Positions 53,816 to 64,000 of a stretch of DNA of 64,000 nt are shown here, one piece after another (position 1 is the stretch's first letter; each line of letters opens with the position of its first letter). Made by a program: the position numbers and the translations under genes. A model generated the notes under the pieces. The model was not told the DNA's origin and did no database searches. It saw nothing but the letters and a program-made list of their open reading frames with translations. Origin of the DNA: Rothia santali (GTDB taxonomy: Bacteria > Actinomycetota > Actinomycetes > Actinomycetales > Micrococcaceae); NCBI RefSeq assembly GCF_024199905.1, contig NZ_JANAFB010000010.1:1-64000 (forward strand), written 5' to 3'.

Positions 53816-56800
53816 GTGACTTCCACGGCATCCTCCCAAGGCTTCGCACACCTGCACGTCCACACCGAGTACTCGATGCTCGACGGCGCGGCCCGCCTGG
53901 ACGACCTCTTCGAGCACGCCCACGAGCTCGGCATGGACTCGGTCGCGACCACCGACCACGGCTACCTCTTCGGCGCCTTCGACTTCTGGAACAAGGCCCG
54001 CAACGCCGGCATCAAGCCGATCATCGGCGTCGAGGCCTACGTGACCCCCGGCACCGCCCGGCAGGACCGCACCCGCGTGAAGTACGCCGAGGGCGGGCGC
54101 GGGGACGTCTCGGGCGGCGGTGCGTACACGCACATGACCCTGCTCGCGGAGACCACCCAGGGCATGCACAACCTGTTCCGGGCGTCGTCGCTGGCGTCCC
54201 TGGAGGGCCACTTCTATAAGCCGCGCATGGACCGCGAGCTGCTCGAGACCTACTCCAACGGCCTGATCGCGACGACGGGCTGCCCCTCCGGCGAGGTCCA
54301 GACCCGCCTGCGCCTGGGCCAGTACAACGAGGCCCGCCAGGCCGCCGCCGAGCTGCGCGACATCTTCGGCAAGGAGAACTACTACTGCGAGCTGATGGAC
54401 CACGGGCTCGCGATCGAGAAGAACGTCACGAGCGACCTGCTGCGCCTGGCCAAGGACCTGCAGCTGCCGCTGGTCGCGACCAATGACCTCCACTACACCC
54501 GGGCCGAGGACGCCAAGGCCCACTCCGCGCTGCTGTGCGTCCAGTCCGGCTCCACGATCCAGGACCCCAAGCGGTTCAAGTTCGACGCCGACGAGTTCTA
54601 CCTGAAGTCCCCGGCCGAGATGCGCGAGATCTTCCGCGACTTCCCCGACGCCTGCGACAACACCCTGGCGATCGCCGAGCGGTGCGAGGTCGAGTTCGAC
54701 ACCAGCGCCAACTACATGCCCAACTTCCCCTGCCCGGAGGGGGAGAACGAGGAGTCCTGGTTCGTCAAGGAGGTCGAGAAGGGCCTCCACTACCGCTTCC
54801 CCCAGGGCATCCCCGACGACGTCCGCCGCCAGGCCGAGTACGAGACCGGGATCATCATCCAGATGGGCTTCCCCGGCTACTTCCTCGTGGTCGCCGACTT
54901 CATCAACTGGGCCAAGAGCCAGGGGATCCGCGTGGGACCGGGCCGCGGCTCCGGCGCGGGCTCCATGGTCGCCTACGCGATGCGCATCACCGACCTGAAC
55001 CCGCTCGAGCACGGCCTGATCTTCGAGCGCTTCCTCAACCCGGACCGCGTGTCCATGCCCGACTTCGACGTCGACTTCGACGACCGCCGCCGCTCCGAGG
55101 TCATCCACTACGTGACGGAGAAGTACGGCGAGGACAAGGTGGCGATGATCGTCACCTACGGGACGATCAAGGCCAAGCAGGCGCTGAAGGACTCCTCGCG
55201 CGTGCAGGGCTACCCCTTCTCGATGGGCGAGCGCCTGACCAAGGCGATGCCGCCGGACGTCATGGGCAAGGGCATCAACCTGACCGACGTCTACGACAAG
55301 GACGCCAAGCGCTACGGCGAGGCCGAGGAGCTGCGCGAGCTGCTGGCCGGGGACGAGGACGCCCGCAAGGTCTTCGAGACCGCCGAGGGACTCGAGGGGC
55401 TCAAGCGCCAGTGGGGCGTGCACGCGGCCGGCGTCATCATGTCCAGCCGGAACCTGATCGACGTCATCCCCATCATGCGGCGCGAGCAGGACAACCAGGT
55501 CATCACGCAGTTCGACTACCCGACCTGCGAGGGCCTGGGCCTGATCAAGATGGACTTCCTGGGCCTGCGCAACCTGACCATCATCTCCGACGCGCTGGCC
55601 AACATCGAGGCCAATCGGGACGAGACCCTGGACCTGGAGACGCTGGGGCTCGAGGACCGCGCGGCCTACGAGCTGCTGGCCCGGGGCGACACGCTCGGGG
55701 TGTTCCAGCTCGACGGCGGGCCCATGCGGCAGCTGCTGAAGCTCATGCGCCCCGACAACTTCGAGGACATCTCCGCGGTCATCGCGCTGTACCGGCCCGG
55801 CCCGATGGGCGCGAACTCGCACACCAACTACGCGCTGCGCAAGACCGGGGCGCAGGAGATCACCCCGATCCACCCGGAGCTGGAGAAGCCGCTCGCGGAG
55901 ATCCTGGACACGACCTACGGCCTGATCGTCTACCAGGAGCAGGTCATGGCGATCGCGCAGAAGGTGGCCGGGTACTCGCTCGGCCAGGCGGACATCCTCC
56001 GCCGCGCGATGGGCAAGAAGAAGAAGGCCGAGCTGGACAAGCAGTACGCCGGCTTCCACCAGGGCATGATCGACAACGGCTACTCCGAGGACGCGATCAA
56101 GACCCTCTGGGCCATCCTCCTGCCCTTCTCGGACTACGCGTTCAACAAGGCGCATTCGGCCGCCTACGGGCTCGTGGCGTACTGGACGGCCCACCTCAAG
56201 GCGCACTACCCGCAGGAGTACATGGCCGCGCTGCTCACCTCGGTGGGCGACGACAAGGACAAGCTCGCGCTCTACCTCAACGAGTGCCGGCGGATGGGGA
56301 TCACGGTCTTCCCACCGGACGTCAACGAGTCCGCGCTGAACTTCACCCCGGTGGGCCAGGACATCCGCTTCGGCATGGGCGCGGTGCGCAACGTGGGGGC
56401 CAACGTGGTGGACGCGATGGTCGGCGCCCGGCAGGAGCAGGGCAAGTTCACCTCGTTCCACGACTTCCTCAAGAAGGTCCCGGCGATCGTCTGCAACAAG
56501 CGGACCATCGACTCGATGATCAAGGCGGGGGCCTTCGACGACCTGGGCCACCGGCGTCGGGCGCTGTCCCAGATCCACGAGGAGGCGATCGACGCGACCG
56601 TCTCGGTCAAGCGCCAGGAGGCGGCGGGGCAGTTCGACCTGTTCGGCGGGATGGGCGTCGAGGAGGCCGACCCCAGCACGGACCTGACGGTCGCGATCCC
56701 GGACGTGCCCGAGTGGGAGCGCCGGGACAAGCTCAACTTCGAGCGCGAGATGCTGGGCCTGTACGTCTCGGACCATCCGTTGCGGGGGCTCGACGACGTC

Positions 56801-57367
56801 CTGGGCCAGCTCGCCGACTCCTCGGTCCAGTCGCTGCTGGACGAGGACGGCAAGCCCGACGGCACCACCGTGACGCTCGCCGGGATGATCACCTCGGTGC
56901 AGCGCAAGGTCGCCAAGTCCAGCGGCAACGCCTACGCGCGGATCGAGCTCGAGGACCGCAGCGGCTCGATGGAGATCATGTTCTTCGGCAAGGTCTACGC
57001 CCCGATCTCCGGGGTGCTGGCCGAGGACCTGATCTGCACCATCAAGGGCCGGCTGCAGCGGCGCGACGACGGGACGGTCACCGTCTCCGCGCAGGAGCTG
57101 AAGGTCCCGGACATCGACCCGGACGGGCAGAAGGGCCCCGTGGTGATCTCGCTGCAGGAGCACCGCGCGACCGAGCAGAACCTCCGCGATCTCGAGGGCA
57201 TCCTGCAGAACCACCGGGGCGACACCGAGGTGCGGATGAACCTGCAGTGCCGTACCAAGGACGTGCTGATGCGGCTCTCGCCCCGGCTGAGGGTCAATCC
57301 CAACCCCGCCCTGTACGGCGACCTCAAGGTGCTGTTCGGCTCGGCGTGCCTGGAGAAGGCGTCCTGA
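53816..57367 (+). CDS. dnaE: DNA polymerase III subunit alpha
   Basis: 1183-aa replicative polymerase of the DnaE1 type. A PHP domain ([19 protein letters not shown]) begins at residue 10, and the catalytic acidic motif is [12 protein letters not shown]. Finger/thumb, HhH, OB-fold ([19 protein letters not shown]) and C-terminal domains follow in order. Start is GTG 53816. The length is typical for Actinobacteria. It is flanked by rluD and hisD. Confidence 0.98.
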   Translation: MTSTASSQGFAHLHVHTEYSMLDGAARLDDLFEHAHELGMDSVATTDHGYLFGAFDFWNKARNAGIKPIIGVEAYVTPGTARQDRTRVKYAEGGRGDVSGGGAYTHMTLLAETTQGMHNLFRASSLASLEGHFYKPRMDRELLETYSNGLIATTGCPSGEVQTRLRLGQYNEARQAAAELRDIFGKENYYCELMDHGLAIEKNVTSDLLRLAKDLQLPLVATNDLHYTRAEDAKAHSALLCVQSGSTIQDPKRFKFDADEFYLKSPAEMREIFRDFPDACDNTLAIAERCEVEFDTSANYMPNFPCPEGENEESWFVKEVEKGLHYRFPQGIPDDVRRQAEYETGIIIQMGFPGYFLVVADFINWAKSQGIRVGPGRGSGAGSMVAYAMRITDLNPLEHGLIFERFLNPDRVSMPDFDVDFDDRRRSEVIHYVTEKYGEDKVAMIVTYGTIKAKQALKDSSRVQGYPFSMGERLTKAMPPDVMGKGINLTDVYDKDAKRYGEAEELRELLAGDEDARKVFETAEGLEGLKRQWGVHAAGVIMSSRNLIDVIPIMRREQDNQVITQFDYPTCEGLGLIKMDFLGLRNLTIISDALANIEANRDETLDLETLGLEDRAAYELLARGDTLGVFQLDGGPMRQLLKLMRPDNFEDISAVIALYRPGPMGANSHTNYALRKTGAQEITPIHPELEKPLAEILDTTYGLIVYQEQVMAIAQKVAGYSLGQADILRRAMGKKKKAELDKQYAGFHQGMIDNGYSEDAIKTLWAILLPFSDYAFNKAHSAAYGLVAYWTAHLKAHYPQEYMAALLTSVGDDKDKLALYLNECRRMGITVFPPDVNESALNFTPVGQDIRFGMGAVRNVGANVVDAMVGARQEQGKFTSFHDFLKKVPAIVCNKRTIDSMIKAGAFDDLGHRRRALSQIHEEAIDATVSVKRQEAAGQFDLFGGMGVEEADPSTDLTVAIPDVPEWERRDKLNFEREMLGLYVSDHPLRGLDDVLGQLADSSVQSLLDEDGKPDGTTVTLAGMITSVQRKVAKSSGNAYARIELEDRSGSMEIMFFGKVYAPISGVLAEDLICTIKGRLQRRDDGTVTVSAQELKVPDIDPDGQKGPVVISLQEHRATEQNLRDLEGILQNHRGDTEVRMNLQCRTKDVLMRLSPRLRVNPNPALYGDLKVLFGSACLEKAS

Positions 57368-57393
57368 CGGCCGGCGGGCGTTAAGCTGGTGGC

Positions 57394-58776
57394 ATGACAT
57401 CCACTTCCAGCACCGTCCCCACCGCCGGAGCGCCCGCGGCCGAGCTGCGCGTCATCGACCTCAGGGGAGGCGGCCTGAGCGACGCCCAGCTGCGCGCCGT
57501 CGTGCCCCGGCAGAGCGGCGACTTCGTCCACTCCGCCGAGGAGGCGGTGGCCGGCATCCTGGAGGACGTCAGGCTGCGGGGGCCCGAGGCGCTGCGCGAG
57601 CTCGCCGCGCGCTTCGACGGCGTCGAGCAGGAGCGCCTGCGCGTCCCGCCCGAGGCCATCGCCGAGGCCGTGGCCGGCCTGGACCCGGAGGTGCGCCGCG
57701 GCCTGGAGACCGCGATCGCCCGCACCCGCGCGTTCGCCGAGGCCCAGCGGCCCCAGGACTCCTCGATCGAGGTCGCTCCCGGGGCGCGGCTGAGCAACCG
57801 GTGGACCCCGATGCGCCGGTCGGGCCTCTACGTCCCGGGCGGCCTCGCGGTCTACCCCTCCTCGGTCGTCATGAACGTGGTGCCGGCGCAGGCGGCCGGC
57901 GTCGAGTCGGTGGTCCTGTGCACCCCGCCGCAGCGGGAATTCGGCGGCCTCCCGCACTCGACGACGCTCGCCGCGGCCGGCCTGCTCGGCGTGGACGAGG
58001 TCTGGGCCATCGGCGGGGCGCAGGCGCTGGGCGCGATGACCTACGGCGTCGAGGACGGCGGGGACGTCCTGGAGCCGGTGGACATCCTGACCGGGCCGGG
58101 CAACATCTACGTCGCGATGGCCAAGCGGCAGCTGCGCGCGCGGGTCGGCGTGGACGGCGAGGCCGGCACCACCGAGATCGCGGTGGTCGCCGACGACTCG
58201 GCGCGCCCCGACTTCGTCGCGGCGGACCTGATCTCGCAGGCCGAGCACGACCCCCACGCCGGCTCGCTGCTGATCACCCACTCGCAGGAGACGGCCGACG
58301 CCGTCGCGGCGGCCGTCGCGGAGCAGGCGGCGGCCACGCCCCACCGGGAGCGCGTGGCCACCGCGCTGTCCGGCGAGCAGTCGGGGATCATCCTCACCGA
58401 CGACCTCGCCGAGAGCATCCGCGTGGCCGACGCCTACGCCGCCGAGCACCTCGAGATCCACACGCACGACGCCGCGGGGGTCGCCGCGCGCATCCGCAAC
58501 GCCGGCGCGATCTTCCTGGGCCCCTACAGCCCCGTGCCGCTGGGCGACTACGCCGCCGGGTCCAACCACGTGCTGCCCACGGGCGGCTCCGCGGCCTACA
58601 CCGGCGGGCTCTCGACCGCGACCTTCCTCAAGGCCGTGCAGATCGTCGACTACACGGCCGAGGCGCTGGCCGAGGTGGGCGACGCCGTCGTCGCGCTCGC
58701 GCACGCCGAGGACCTGCCCGCCCACGGCGCGGCGATCACCGTGCGCGGGGGCTCCGGCCCGAAGGAGCGTTCCTGA
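57394..58776 (+). CDS. hisD: Histidinol dehydrogenase
   Basis: 460-aa zinc enzyme for the last two steps of histidine synthesis. The signature [13 protein letters not shown] and zinc-binding regions are present, along with [20 protein letters not shown] and TGPGNIYVA. The rest of the his operon is not adjacent. Its stop TGA overlaps the nrdR ATG (TGATG), so nrdR is translated behind it. Confidence 0.96.
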   Translation: MTSTSSTVPTAGAPAAELRVIDLRGGGLSDAQLRAVVPRQSGDFVHSAEEAVAGILEDVRLRGPEALRELAARFDGVEQERLRVPPEAIAEAVAGLDPEVRRGLETAIARTRAFAEAQRPQDSSIEVAPGARLSNRWTPMRRSGLYVPGGLAVYPSSVVMNVVPAQAAGVESVVLCTPPQREFGGLPHSTTLAAAGLLGVDEVWAIGGAQALGAMTYGVEDGGDVLEPVDILTGPGNIYVAMAKRQLRARVGVDGEAGTTEIAVVADDSARPDFVAADLISQAEHDPHAGSLLITHSQETADAVAAAVAEQAAATPHRERVATALSGEQSGIILTDDLAESIRVADAYAAEHLEIHTHDAAGVAARIRNAGAIFLGPYSPVPLGDYAAGSNHVLPTGGSAAYTGGLSTATFLKAVQIVDYTAEALAEVGDAVVALAHAEDLPAHGAAITVRGGSGPKERS

Positions 58777-59399
58777 TGCACTGCCCCTACTGCCGCCACT
58801 CGGACTCCCGCGTGGTCGACTCCCGGGTCGCCGACGACGGCTCGGCCATCCGCCGGCGCCGCCAGTGCGCGGCGTGCGGCCGCCGGTTCTCGACGCTCGA
58901 GACGACCACCGTCAACGTCATCAAGCGCTCGGGCGCCACGGAGCCGTTCATTCGCTCCAAGATCGTCTCGGGCGTCCGCAAGGCCTGCCAGGGCCGGCCG
59001 GTCAGCGAGGACGACCTCGCCCTGCTGGCCCAGGAGGTCGAGGAGAGCATCCGCGCCCGGGGCCTGGCCGAGATCGACGCGAACGACGTCGGGCTGGCCA
59101 TCCTCGCGCCGCTGCAGCGCCTGGACGAGATCGCCTACCTCCGCTTCGCGAGCGTGTACCAGGCCTTCGAGGGCCTCGAGGACTTCGAGCGGGCGATCGC
59201 GGACCTGCGCGGCCGGGCCGGGGGCGGGGGCGCGGAGGCCGCCGAACCGGTTGCGGAGGACGCGGCCGAGGAGGAGGCGGGGGAGTCGCAGAAGCCCCGC
59301 CGCGCCCGGTCCTCCCGGGGCGCCGCACGGCAGACGACGCCGCGGCGGAAGCGCCCCGCCGAGCACGCCGAGGAGCCGGACCAGCCGCGCCTGCTGTGA
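58776..59399 (+). CDS. nrdR: Transcriptional repressor NrdR with C-terminal tail
   Basis: 207-aa repressor of ribonucleotide reductase genes; usual length about 150. The zinc ribbon [17 protein letters not shown]...[10 protein letters not shown] is at 2-37 and the ATP-cone domain ([11 protein letters not shown] to about residue 150) is complete. The last 55 residues are extra: an acidic Glu/Ala segment, then an Arg/Lys-rich basic end. The start overlaps the hisD stop. NrdR boxes were not found in the window. Confidence 0.94.
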   Translation: MHCPYCRHSDSRVVDSRVADDGSAIRRRRQCAACGRRFSTLETTTVNVIKRSGATEPFIRSKIVSGVRKACQGRPVSEDDLALLAQEVEESIRARGLAEIDANDVGLAILAPLQRLDEIAYLRFASVYQAFEGLEDFERAIADLRGRAGGGGAEAAEPVAEDAAEEEAGESQKPRRARSSRGAARQTTPRRKRPAEHAEEPDQPRLL

Positions 59400-59434
59400 C
59401 GCGGCGACGGCCCCGGATCCGGGGGTGAACACCC

Positions 59435-59513
59435 TTGGACTGGACCCGGGCATGTGGTTAGATGGATGTGGACGCCGATACTTGCGGAGGGGAAGCCGCC
59501 AAGTGTCGGCGTC
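59435..59513 (+). ncRNA. Candidate small RNA or leader: promoter followed by long stem-loop
   Basis: TTGGAC (59435-59440), 17 bases, TTAGAT (59458-59463) make a good promoter pointing into non-coding DNA. The RNA would fold a 14-bp stem (59471-59484 with 59500-59513, one G-T), extended by CGG/CCG, with loop AGGGGAAG. The loop resembles a ribosome-binding site. No convincing gene follows before the minus-strand ppgK. I do not recognise a known RNA family. Confidence 0.4.
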
Positions 59514-59580
59514 TTCGCGCGCCGTGGGTTCCGCGGGGCCCGAGGACCCGACGGCGGGCCACGGCTCGCCCGCCAACGAC

Positions 59581-59622
59581 GAGGGCCCGGGCCCACCGGC
59601 TGTCCGATGCGCCCGGGCCCTC
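59581..59622. terminator. Terminator between nrdR side and ppgK
   Basis: GAGGGCCCGGGC (59581-59592) pairs perfectly with GCCCGGGCCCTC (59611-59622), 8 bases past the end of minus-strand ppgK. It probably ends ppgK and any convergent transcript. Confidence 0.65.
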
Positions 59623-59630
59623 GCACCCGG

Positions 59631-60512
59631 CTAGGCGTCGGCCGCCCGGTCGCGGCGCTCCCGCTCGCCGGGCTGCCCCGCGGCGAACAGCACCGCCCCG
59701 ACGATGCCCGCATTGTTCTGCAGGGCCGCCGGGACGATCGGGGTCTTCAAGTCCAGGTAGGGCATGAACTTCTCCGGCTTGCGGGAGACGCCGCCGCCCA
59801 CCACGAAGAGGTCGGGGGTGAACAGGCGCTGCACCTTGCTGAAGAAGCGCTGCAGCCGGACCCCGTACTCCTCCCAGGACAGGCCCTCGCGCTCGCGCGC
59901 CCGGACCGAGGCGCGCGCCTCGGCGTCGGTCCCGTCGAGCTCCATCGCCCCCAGCTCCAGGTTCGGCACCAGGACGCCGTTGTGGACGATGGCGGACCCG
60001 ATCCCGGTGCCGAGCGTGATGGTCATGACCAGGCCGTTCTGGTGGCGGCCCTCGCCGTAGATCGCCTCCGCGAGGCCGACGGCGTCGGCGTCGTTGACCA
60101 CGTGCACCGGGCGGCCCAGGGCCTGCTGGATGGGACCGGCGAGGTCGGCGCCGATCCACGCGTCGTCGATGTTGGTCGCGGACCAGCTCCTGCCGTCCTT
60201 GATGATGGCGGGGAAGCCCAGGCCCACGGCCGCCTCCGGCTCCGGCGCCGGCTCGCGCTGCTGCAGGGTGTCGACGATCTGCGCGATCACCGGGATCACG
60301 GCCTCCGGGGTGGCCGGCTGGGGCGTGTCGATGCGGTACCGCTCGCCCACGAGCTGGCCGGTCCGCAGGTCCACGATGCCGCCCTTGATGCCGGTGCCGC
60401 CGAAGTCGACGCCGATGGCCAGGTGATGCGCGGAAGGCGGGGGCAGCTCCCCCGCGCGGTCAAGGTCCGTGGCGACGGCCATCTCGGGGCGGATGAAGGC
60501 GTTCTGGCTCAT
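59631..60512 (-). CDS. ppgK: Polyphosphate glucokinase
   Basis: 293-aa ROK-family kinase that phosphorylates glucose using polyphosphate or ATP, a typical actinobacterial enzyme. The phosphate loop GVDFGGTGIKGGIVDL (about 34-49), the catalytic Asp in HVVNDADAVGLAEA and TLGTGIGSA are present, as is the PpgK feature RFFSKVQRLFTPDLFVVGGG. ATG 60512 follows GAGGAG. It lies downstream of map on the same strand, 41 bp apart. Confidence 0.93.
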   Translation of the reverse strand: MSQNAFIRPEMAVATDLDRAGELPPPSAHHLAIGVDFGGTGIKGGIVDLRTGQLVGERYRIDTPQPATPEAVIPVIAQIVDTLQQREPAPEPEAAVGLGFPAIIKDGRSWSATNIDDAWIGADLAGPIQQALGRPVHVVNDADAVGLAEAIYGEGRHQNGLVMTITLGTGIGSAIVHNGVLVPNLELGAMELDGTDAEARASVRAREREGLSWEEYGVRLQRFFSKVQRLFTPDLFVVGGGVSRKPEKFMPYLDLKTPIVPAALQNNAGIVGAVLFAAGQPGERERRDRAADA

Positions 60513-60553
60513 TGCTGCTCCTCGGTGCTCAACGTGGAAGGGGTGAGGGGACG

Positions 60554-61468
60554 CTAGGGGAGGGTCAGGACGTCCGCGCCGTCGGCCGTCACCACGAGGG
60601 TGTGCTCGAACTGCGCGGAGCGGCGGCGGTCCCGCGTGACCACGGTCCAGTCGTCCTCCCACAGGTCCCACGCGATCGCGCCGAGGTTCAGCATCGGCTC
60701 GATCGTGAAGACCATGCCCTCCTCCATCACCGTGCTGTACTGCGGCGCGGCGTCGTAGTGGGGGACGATCAGGCCGGAGTGGAACTCGCGACCCACGCCG
60801 TGCCCCGTGAAATCTCTCACAACACCGTACCCGAAGCGGGAGGCGTACTTCTCGATGACCCGGCCGATGACGTTGATCTCCCGGCCCGGGCGCACCGCCT
60901 TGATCGCGCGGCGCAGCGACTCCTCGGTGCGCTCGACCAGCTGGCGCGACTCCTCGTCCACCTCGCCCACCAGCAGCGTCCGGTTGGTGTCCCCGTGCAT
61001 CCCGTTCTTGAACGCGGTCACGTCCAGGTTGATGATGTCCCCGTCCTCCAGGACGGTGGAGTCGGGGATGCCGTGGCAGACGACCTCGTTGAGCGAGGTG
61101 CACACGGACTTCCAGAAGTTCCGGTACCCCAGGGTCGAGGGATAGGCGCCGTGGTCGCAGATGTACTCGTGCACGACGGCGTCGATCCGGTCGGTCGTGA
61201 CGCCCGGCACGCAGTGCTCCTCGGCGGCCACGATGGCCCCGGCCGCGATCCGCCCGGACTCGCGGATCAGCTCGACCTCCTCGGGGGAGTAGAGGTTGGA
61301 GCCGTGGCCCTCGTCGGCGGTGGTCCGGCCCACGTACTCGGGCCGCTCGATGCCCTCGGGGACCCTGCGCACCGGGCTCGTCCGGCCCGGGACGAGGGTC
61401 CCGAGCGGGGCGCGTCCGGGATCCGCCGGCGCGTTGTGGGTTGTCGATTCTGTGTTGGTTTCAGGCAT
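60554..61468 (-). CDS. map: Methionine aminopeptidase, type I
   Basis: 304-aa metalloprotease removing initiator Met. The metal ligands lie in [30 protein letters not shown] and MVFTIEPML. About 50 N-terminal residues precede the catalytic fold and include RPEYVGR, the linker seen in actinobacterial type Ic enzymes. ATG 61468 is chosen; there is no clear ribosome site, and a TACAGT seven bases upstream hints at a leaderless mRNA. It is divergent from the SPOR-like gene. Confidence 0.94.
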   Translation of the reverse strand: MPETNTESTTHNAPADPGRAPLGTLVPGRTSPVRRVPEGIERPEYVGRTTADEGHGSNLYSPEEVELIRESGRIAAGAIVAAEEHCVPGVTTDRIDAVVHEYICDHGAYPSTLGYRNFWKSVCTSLNEVVCHGIPDSTVLEDGDIINLDVTAFKNGMHGDTNRTLLVGEVDEESRQLVERTEESLRRAIKAVRPGREINVIGRVIEKYASRFGYGVVRDFTGHGVGREFHSGLIVPHYDAAPQYSTVMEEGMVFTIEPMLNLGAIAWDLWEDDWTVVTRDRRRSAQFEHTLVVTADGADVLTLP

Positions 61469-61513
61469 ATCATCAACTGTAAGTGAAGTCGTCGCCGACC
61501 GAGGAGCGTAGTC

Positions 61514-61756
61514 ATGAGCTACAAGGACGCCAGTCATCTGCCCCCGGAGCAGCAGTTCTGGTACAACACGTACAGCAAGTCCGTCGAGCAGGGAGCCCAG
61601 TCGGACTATCGGCAGCTCATTGGCCCCTACTCCAGCCGCGAGGAGGCCCAGCACGCCCTGGAGCGCGCGGCCCAGCGCAACGAGGAGTGGGAGGACAACA
61701 ACGCCCGCTGGGCGGCTGGGCACGCGCCCGGCCACCACCACGGGCAGCACCACTAG
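61514..61756 (+). CDS. Small SPOR-like protein with His-rich tail
   Basis: 80-aa protein. [20 protein letters not shown] and [19 protein letters not shown] resemble the short SPOR-type proteins of Actinobacteria, though it lacks a signal peptide or membrane helix. It ends [12 protein letters not shown], which could bind metal or be chance. GAGGAG stands 7 bases before the ATG. It is divergent from map. Function is unknown. Confidence 0.8.
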   Translation: MSYKDASHLPPEQQFWYNTYSKSVEQGAQSDYRQLIGPYSSREEAQHALERAAQRNEEWEDNNARWAAGHAPGHHHGQHH

Positions 61757-61793
61757 CCCGGACGGCGTCGTCCGCGGGCGGGCGCCCGGCGGG

Positions 61794-62657
61794 CTACTGG
61801 TCGAAGACGTGCTCGGCGGCGGGGAACGCCCCGTCGAGCACGTCTTTTCTGTACGCGCCGGCCGCCTGCGAGACGACGCCGCGCAGGTCCGCGTACTTCT
61901 TGACGAACCGGGGCGTCCGCCCCTCGCCCAGGCCGAGCATGTCCTGCCACACCAGGACCTGGCCGGTGGTCGAGCCGCCCGCGCCGATGCCCACGGTGGG
62001 CACGCGCAGCGCCTCCTCGGCGGCCCGCACGGCCGGCTCGGCGGTCATCTCGATCAGGACCGAGAAGGCGCCGGCCTCCTCGAGGGCGAGGGCGTCGTCG
62101 AGGAGCCGCTGGGCGGCGTCGTCCCGCCCCTGGACGCGGTGCCCGCCGAGGGTGTTCTCGCTCTGCGGGGTGTAGCCGATGTGGGCCATCACGGCGACGC
62201 CGGCCTGCGTCATCGCGCGCACGTGCTCGGCGTAGTACGCGCCGCCCTCCATCTTGACCGCGTGCGCCCCGCCCTCCTTCATGAGCCGCACCGCGCTGCG
62301 GACCGCCTGCGCGGGCGACTCCTCGTAGGTGCCGAAGGGCAGGTCGGTGACGACCATGGCCCGGCGCGCCGAACCCGCGACGGCGCGGGTCAGGGGGATC
62401 AGCTCCTCGAGCGTGACGGGCACGGTCGAGGGGTAGCCGAAGACGGTGTTGCCGGCCGAGTCGCCGATGAGCAGGACCTCGATGCCCGCCTCGTCGAAGA
62501 TGCGGGCGGTCATCGCGTCGTAGCTGGTGAGCATCGAGAACCGGTGCCCACGGTCCTTGCAGCGCTGCAGGTGGGCGGTGCGGATCCGGCTCACGCGGTC
62601 GAGCCAGTCGCCGTCGGACGCGGCGTTCTCCGGGGTGTCGTGCAGATATGAGGCCAT
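61794..62657 (-). CDS. panB: 3-methyl-2-oxobutanoate hydroxymethyltransferase
   Basis: 287-aa first enzyme of pantothenate synthesis, transferring a hydroxymethyl group to alpha-ketoisovalerate. [29 protein letters not shown] with a metal-binding Asp, and the catalytic Glu in [10 protein letters not shown] are intact. ATG 62657 follows CTGGAG. It is divergent from glnA2, as in Mycobacterium where panB and glnA2 are also near neighbours. Confidence 0.95.
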   Translation of the reverse strand: MASYLHDTPENAASDGDWLDRVSRIRTAHLQRCKDRGHRFSMLTSYDAMTARIFDEAGIEVLLIGDSAGNTVFGYPSTVPVTLEELIPLTRAVAGSARRAMVVTDLPFGTYEESPAQAVRSAVRLMKEGGAHAVKMEGGAYYAEHVRAMTQAGVAVMAHIGYTPQSENTLGGHRVQGRDDAAQRLLDDALALEEAGAFSVLIEMTAEPAVRAAEEALRVPTVGIGAGGSTTGQVLVWQDMLGLGEGRTPRFVKKYADLRGVVSQAAGAYRKDVLDGAFPAAEHVFDQ

Positions 62658-62776
62658 GGGCTCCAGTTTACGACCCATCCCGCGCGTCGCGCCCGCGGGT
62701 GCCGCCGGGAGCGGCCGCGCGAGCGGATAGAGTGGTGGGCGTACGGCCGGGAACGGATGAACTGACGAGGAGAGCC

Positions 62777-64000
62777 ATGGATCGCCAGCAGGAGTACGTG
62801 CTCCGCACCATCGAGGAGCGGGACGTCAGGTTCGTCCGGATGTGGTTCACCGACGTCGTCGGCACGCTGAAGTCGGTGGCGCTCGCCCCGGCCGAGGTCG
62901 AGAGCGCGTTCGAGGAGGGCCTCGGCTTCGACGGCTCCTCGATCGAGGGGCTCTCCCGGGTCCACGAGTCGGACATGCTGCTGCAGCCGGACCCCTCGAC
63001 CTTCCAGATCCTGCCGTGGCGCGGCGAGGTGGAGCCCACCTCGCGCATGTTCTGCGACATCCTGACCCCCGACGGCGAGCCCTCCTCCGCCGACTCCCGG
63101 GGCGTGCTCAAGCGCGTCCTGGCCAAGGCCGCGGACATGGGCTTCACCTGCTATACCGCCCCCGAGGTCGAGTTCTACCTGCTGAAGTCGCCCGAGCTCA
63201 ACGCCGACGGCGAGCCCGAGCCCGTGGACCGCGACGGCTACTTCGACCACGTCTACGGCGGCGTCGTCCAGGACTTCCGCCGGCGCGCGGTGACGATGCT
63301 CGAGGAGGTCGGCATCTCGGTGGAGTTCAGCCACCACGAGGACGGCCCCGGCCAGAACGAGATCGACCTGCGCCACGCCGACGCCCTCCAGACGGCCGAC
63401 AACATCATGACCTTCCGCTCGGTCATCAAGGAGGTCGCCTACTCGCAGGGCATCTACGCGACCTTCATGCCCAAGCCCTTCACCCAGTACCCGGGCTCGG
63501 GCATGCACACCCACTTCTCCCTGTTCGAGGGCGACTCCAACGCGTTCTTCGAGGCCGGCGCCGAGTACCAGCTCTCGCGCACCGCGCGGCACTTCATCGC
63601 CGGCGTCCTGCGCCACGCCCCCGAGTTCACCTCGGTCACCAACCAGTTCGTGAACTCCTACAAGCGGCTCTGGGGCGGCGGCGAGGCTCCGAGCTACCTC
63701 TCCTGGGGCCACAACAACCGCTCCGCGCTGGTCCGCGTGCCGCTGTACAAGCCCTCCAAGATGCAGTCGGCGCGGATCGAGTACCGCGGCATCGACTCGG
63801 CGGTGAACCCCTACCTCGGGTACGCCGTGATCCTCGCGGCGGGCCTGAAGGGCATCGAGAACGAGTACGAGCTGCCCCTGTCCGAGGCCGAGGACGTCGC
63901 CTCGATGTCCGCGGCCGAGCGCCGCAGCCTGGGCCACAGCCCCCTGCCGTCCTCGCTCCACGACGCGATCCGCCAGACCGAGGAGTCGGAGTTCATGGCC
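62777..64000 (+). CDS. glnA2: Glutamine synthetase GlnA2 (cut by window end)
   Basis: The first 408 residues of a type I glutamine synthetase; the 3' end lies outside. The N-terminus MDRQQEYVLRTIEERDVRFV and FDGSSIEGLSRVHESDM match the GlnA2 paralogue rather than GlnA1. Metal and substrate motifs include PEVEFYLL, SHHEDGPGQNEIDLR and GSGMHTHFSL. The region of the adenylylation site in GlnA1 reads ENEYELPL here. GAGGAGAG precedes the ATG. Relatives act in nitrogen or polyamine metabolism and are not always regulated like GlnA1. Confidence 0.94.
   Translation, partial: MDRQQEYVLRTIEERDVRFVRMWFTDVVGTLKSVALAPAEVESAFEEGLGFDGSSIEGLSRVHESDMLLQPDPSTFQILPWRGEVEPTSRMFCDILTPDGEPSSADSRGVLKRVLAKAADMGFTCYTAPEVEFYLLKSPELNADGEPEPVDRDGYFDHVYGGVVQDFRRRAVTMLEEVGISVEFSHHEDGPGQNEIDLRHADALQTADNIMTFRSVIKEVAYSQGIYATFMPKPFTQYPGSGMHTHFSLFEGDSNAFFEAGAEYQLSRTARHFIAGVLRHAPEFTSVTNQFVNSYKRLWGGGEAPSYLSWGHNNRSALVRVPLYKPSKMQSARIEYRGIDSAVNPYLGYAVILAAGLKGIENEYELPLSEAEDVASMSAAERRSLGHSPLPSSLHDAIRQTEESEFMA

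Noticed and set aside
53735-57400. Very long open frame antisense to dnaE (over 1200 codons)
   Set aside because: It mirrors the dnaE coding strand in GC-rich DNA, has no recognisable domain and shows low-complexity Val/Leu/Gly/Arg composition. It is a codon-bias artefact.
59503-59634. 43-codon frame from GTG 59503 after the stem-loop
   Set aside because: It is low-complexity Ala/Gly/Pro sequence overlapping the ppgK terminator and stop; no coding signature.

Overview
The window is high-GC actinobacterial DNA carrying the chromosomal replication origin. Gene content and order (rnpA-rpmH | dnaA-dnaN-recF-dciA-gyrB-gyrA, a DLW-39 peptide between tRNA-Ile and tRNA-Ala, parA/parB with six parS sites, sepF-yggT-divIVA, ppgK, glnA2) point to Micrococcales. 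A Dermabacteraceae/Brachybacterium-like organism is my guess, but only at low confidence. No rRNA, CRISPR array or intact insertion sequence was seen.

Layout. 1-3.8 kb: an SdhL-type shikimate dehydrogenase paralogue, an intergenic DnaA-box cluster ending in a large hairpin, a rhomboid protease, a cyclophilin and a membrane-anchored coiled-coil protein. 3.9-10.2 kb: phosphate transporter, a purine salvage unit (AzgA permease + adenosine deaminase) with a divergent LacI regulator, and a phosphoribosyltransferase. 10.2-19.1 kb is an accessory region that ends at tRNA-Ala. It holds an alpha/beta hydrolase coupled to an XRE/nucleotidyltransferase toxin-antitoxin-like pair, a sugar-catabolic block (GntR, MFS porter, Gfo/Idh/MocA dehydrogenase, LacI) bounded by two diverged copies of a lacI tail plus downstream sequence, and a MbcA/ParS-RES toxin-antitoxin pair. 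19.1-31.0 kb (minus strand): dnaA-dnaN-recF-dciA-gyrB-gyrA-DUF3566-tRNA-Ile-DLW39-tRNA-Ala. The origin spans the dnaA-dnaN and dnaA-rpmH intergenic regions. 31.4-38.5 kb (plus strand): rpmH-rnpA-yidD-yidC-khpB-rsmG-parA-parB. 38.6-44.0 kb (minus): trxB-trxA behind a SigR/SigH-type promoter, a pseudokinase-like MurJ partner, murJ and a NUDIX hydrolase. 44.2-64 kb (plus unless stated): CCA nucleotidyltransferase, then abruptly ftsQ-ftsZ, a fused pgeF-yggS gene, sepF, yggT, divIVA, lspA (frameshifted), a RluD-type pseudouridine synthase, dnaE, hisD, nrdR, then ppgK and map (minus), a SPOR-like peptide, panB (minus) and a truncated-by-window glnA2.

How it fits together. The central block starts replication (DnaA, DnaN, DciA), relieves supercoiling (gyrase), segregates origins (ParA/ParB/parS) and makes ribosome, tRNA-processing and membrane-insertion components. 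The right arm is normally a separate chromosomal neighbourhood (the distal half of the division/cell-wall cluster). Here it is joined directly to the origin block between the CCA enzyme and ftsQ, which I read as a rearrangement breakpoint.

Most noteworthy: (i) a second DnaA-box cluster at about 0.95-1.16 kb sharing an unrecognised CTGT-N4-ACAG motif with the origin; (ii) a parS site forming the tip of a 40-bp palindromic terminator between parB and trxA; (iii) an in-frame pgeF-yggS fusion; (iv) a one-base frameshift in lspA; (v) the origin/ftsQ junction; (vi) the repeated lacI-tail scar flanking the sugar block.
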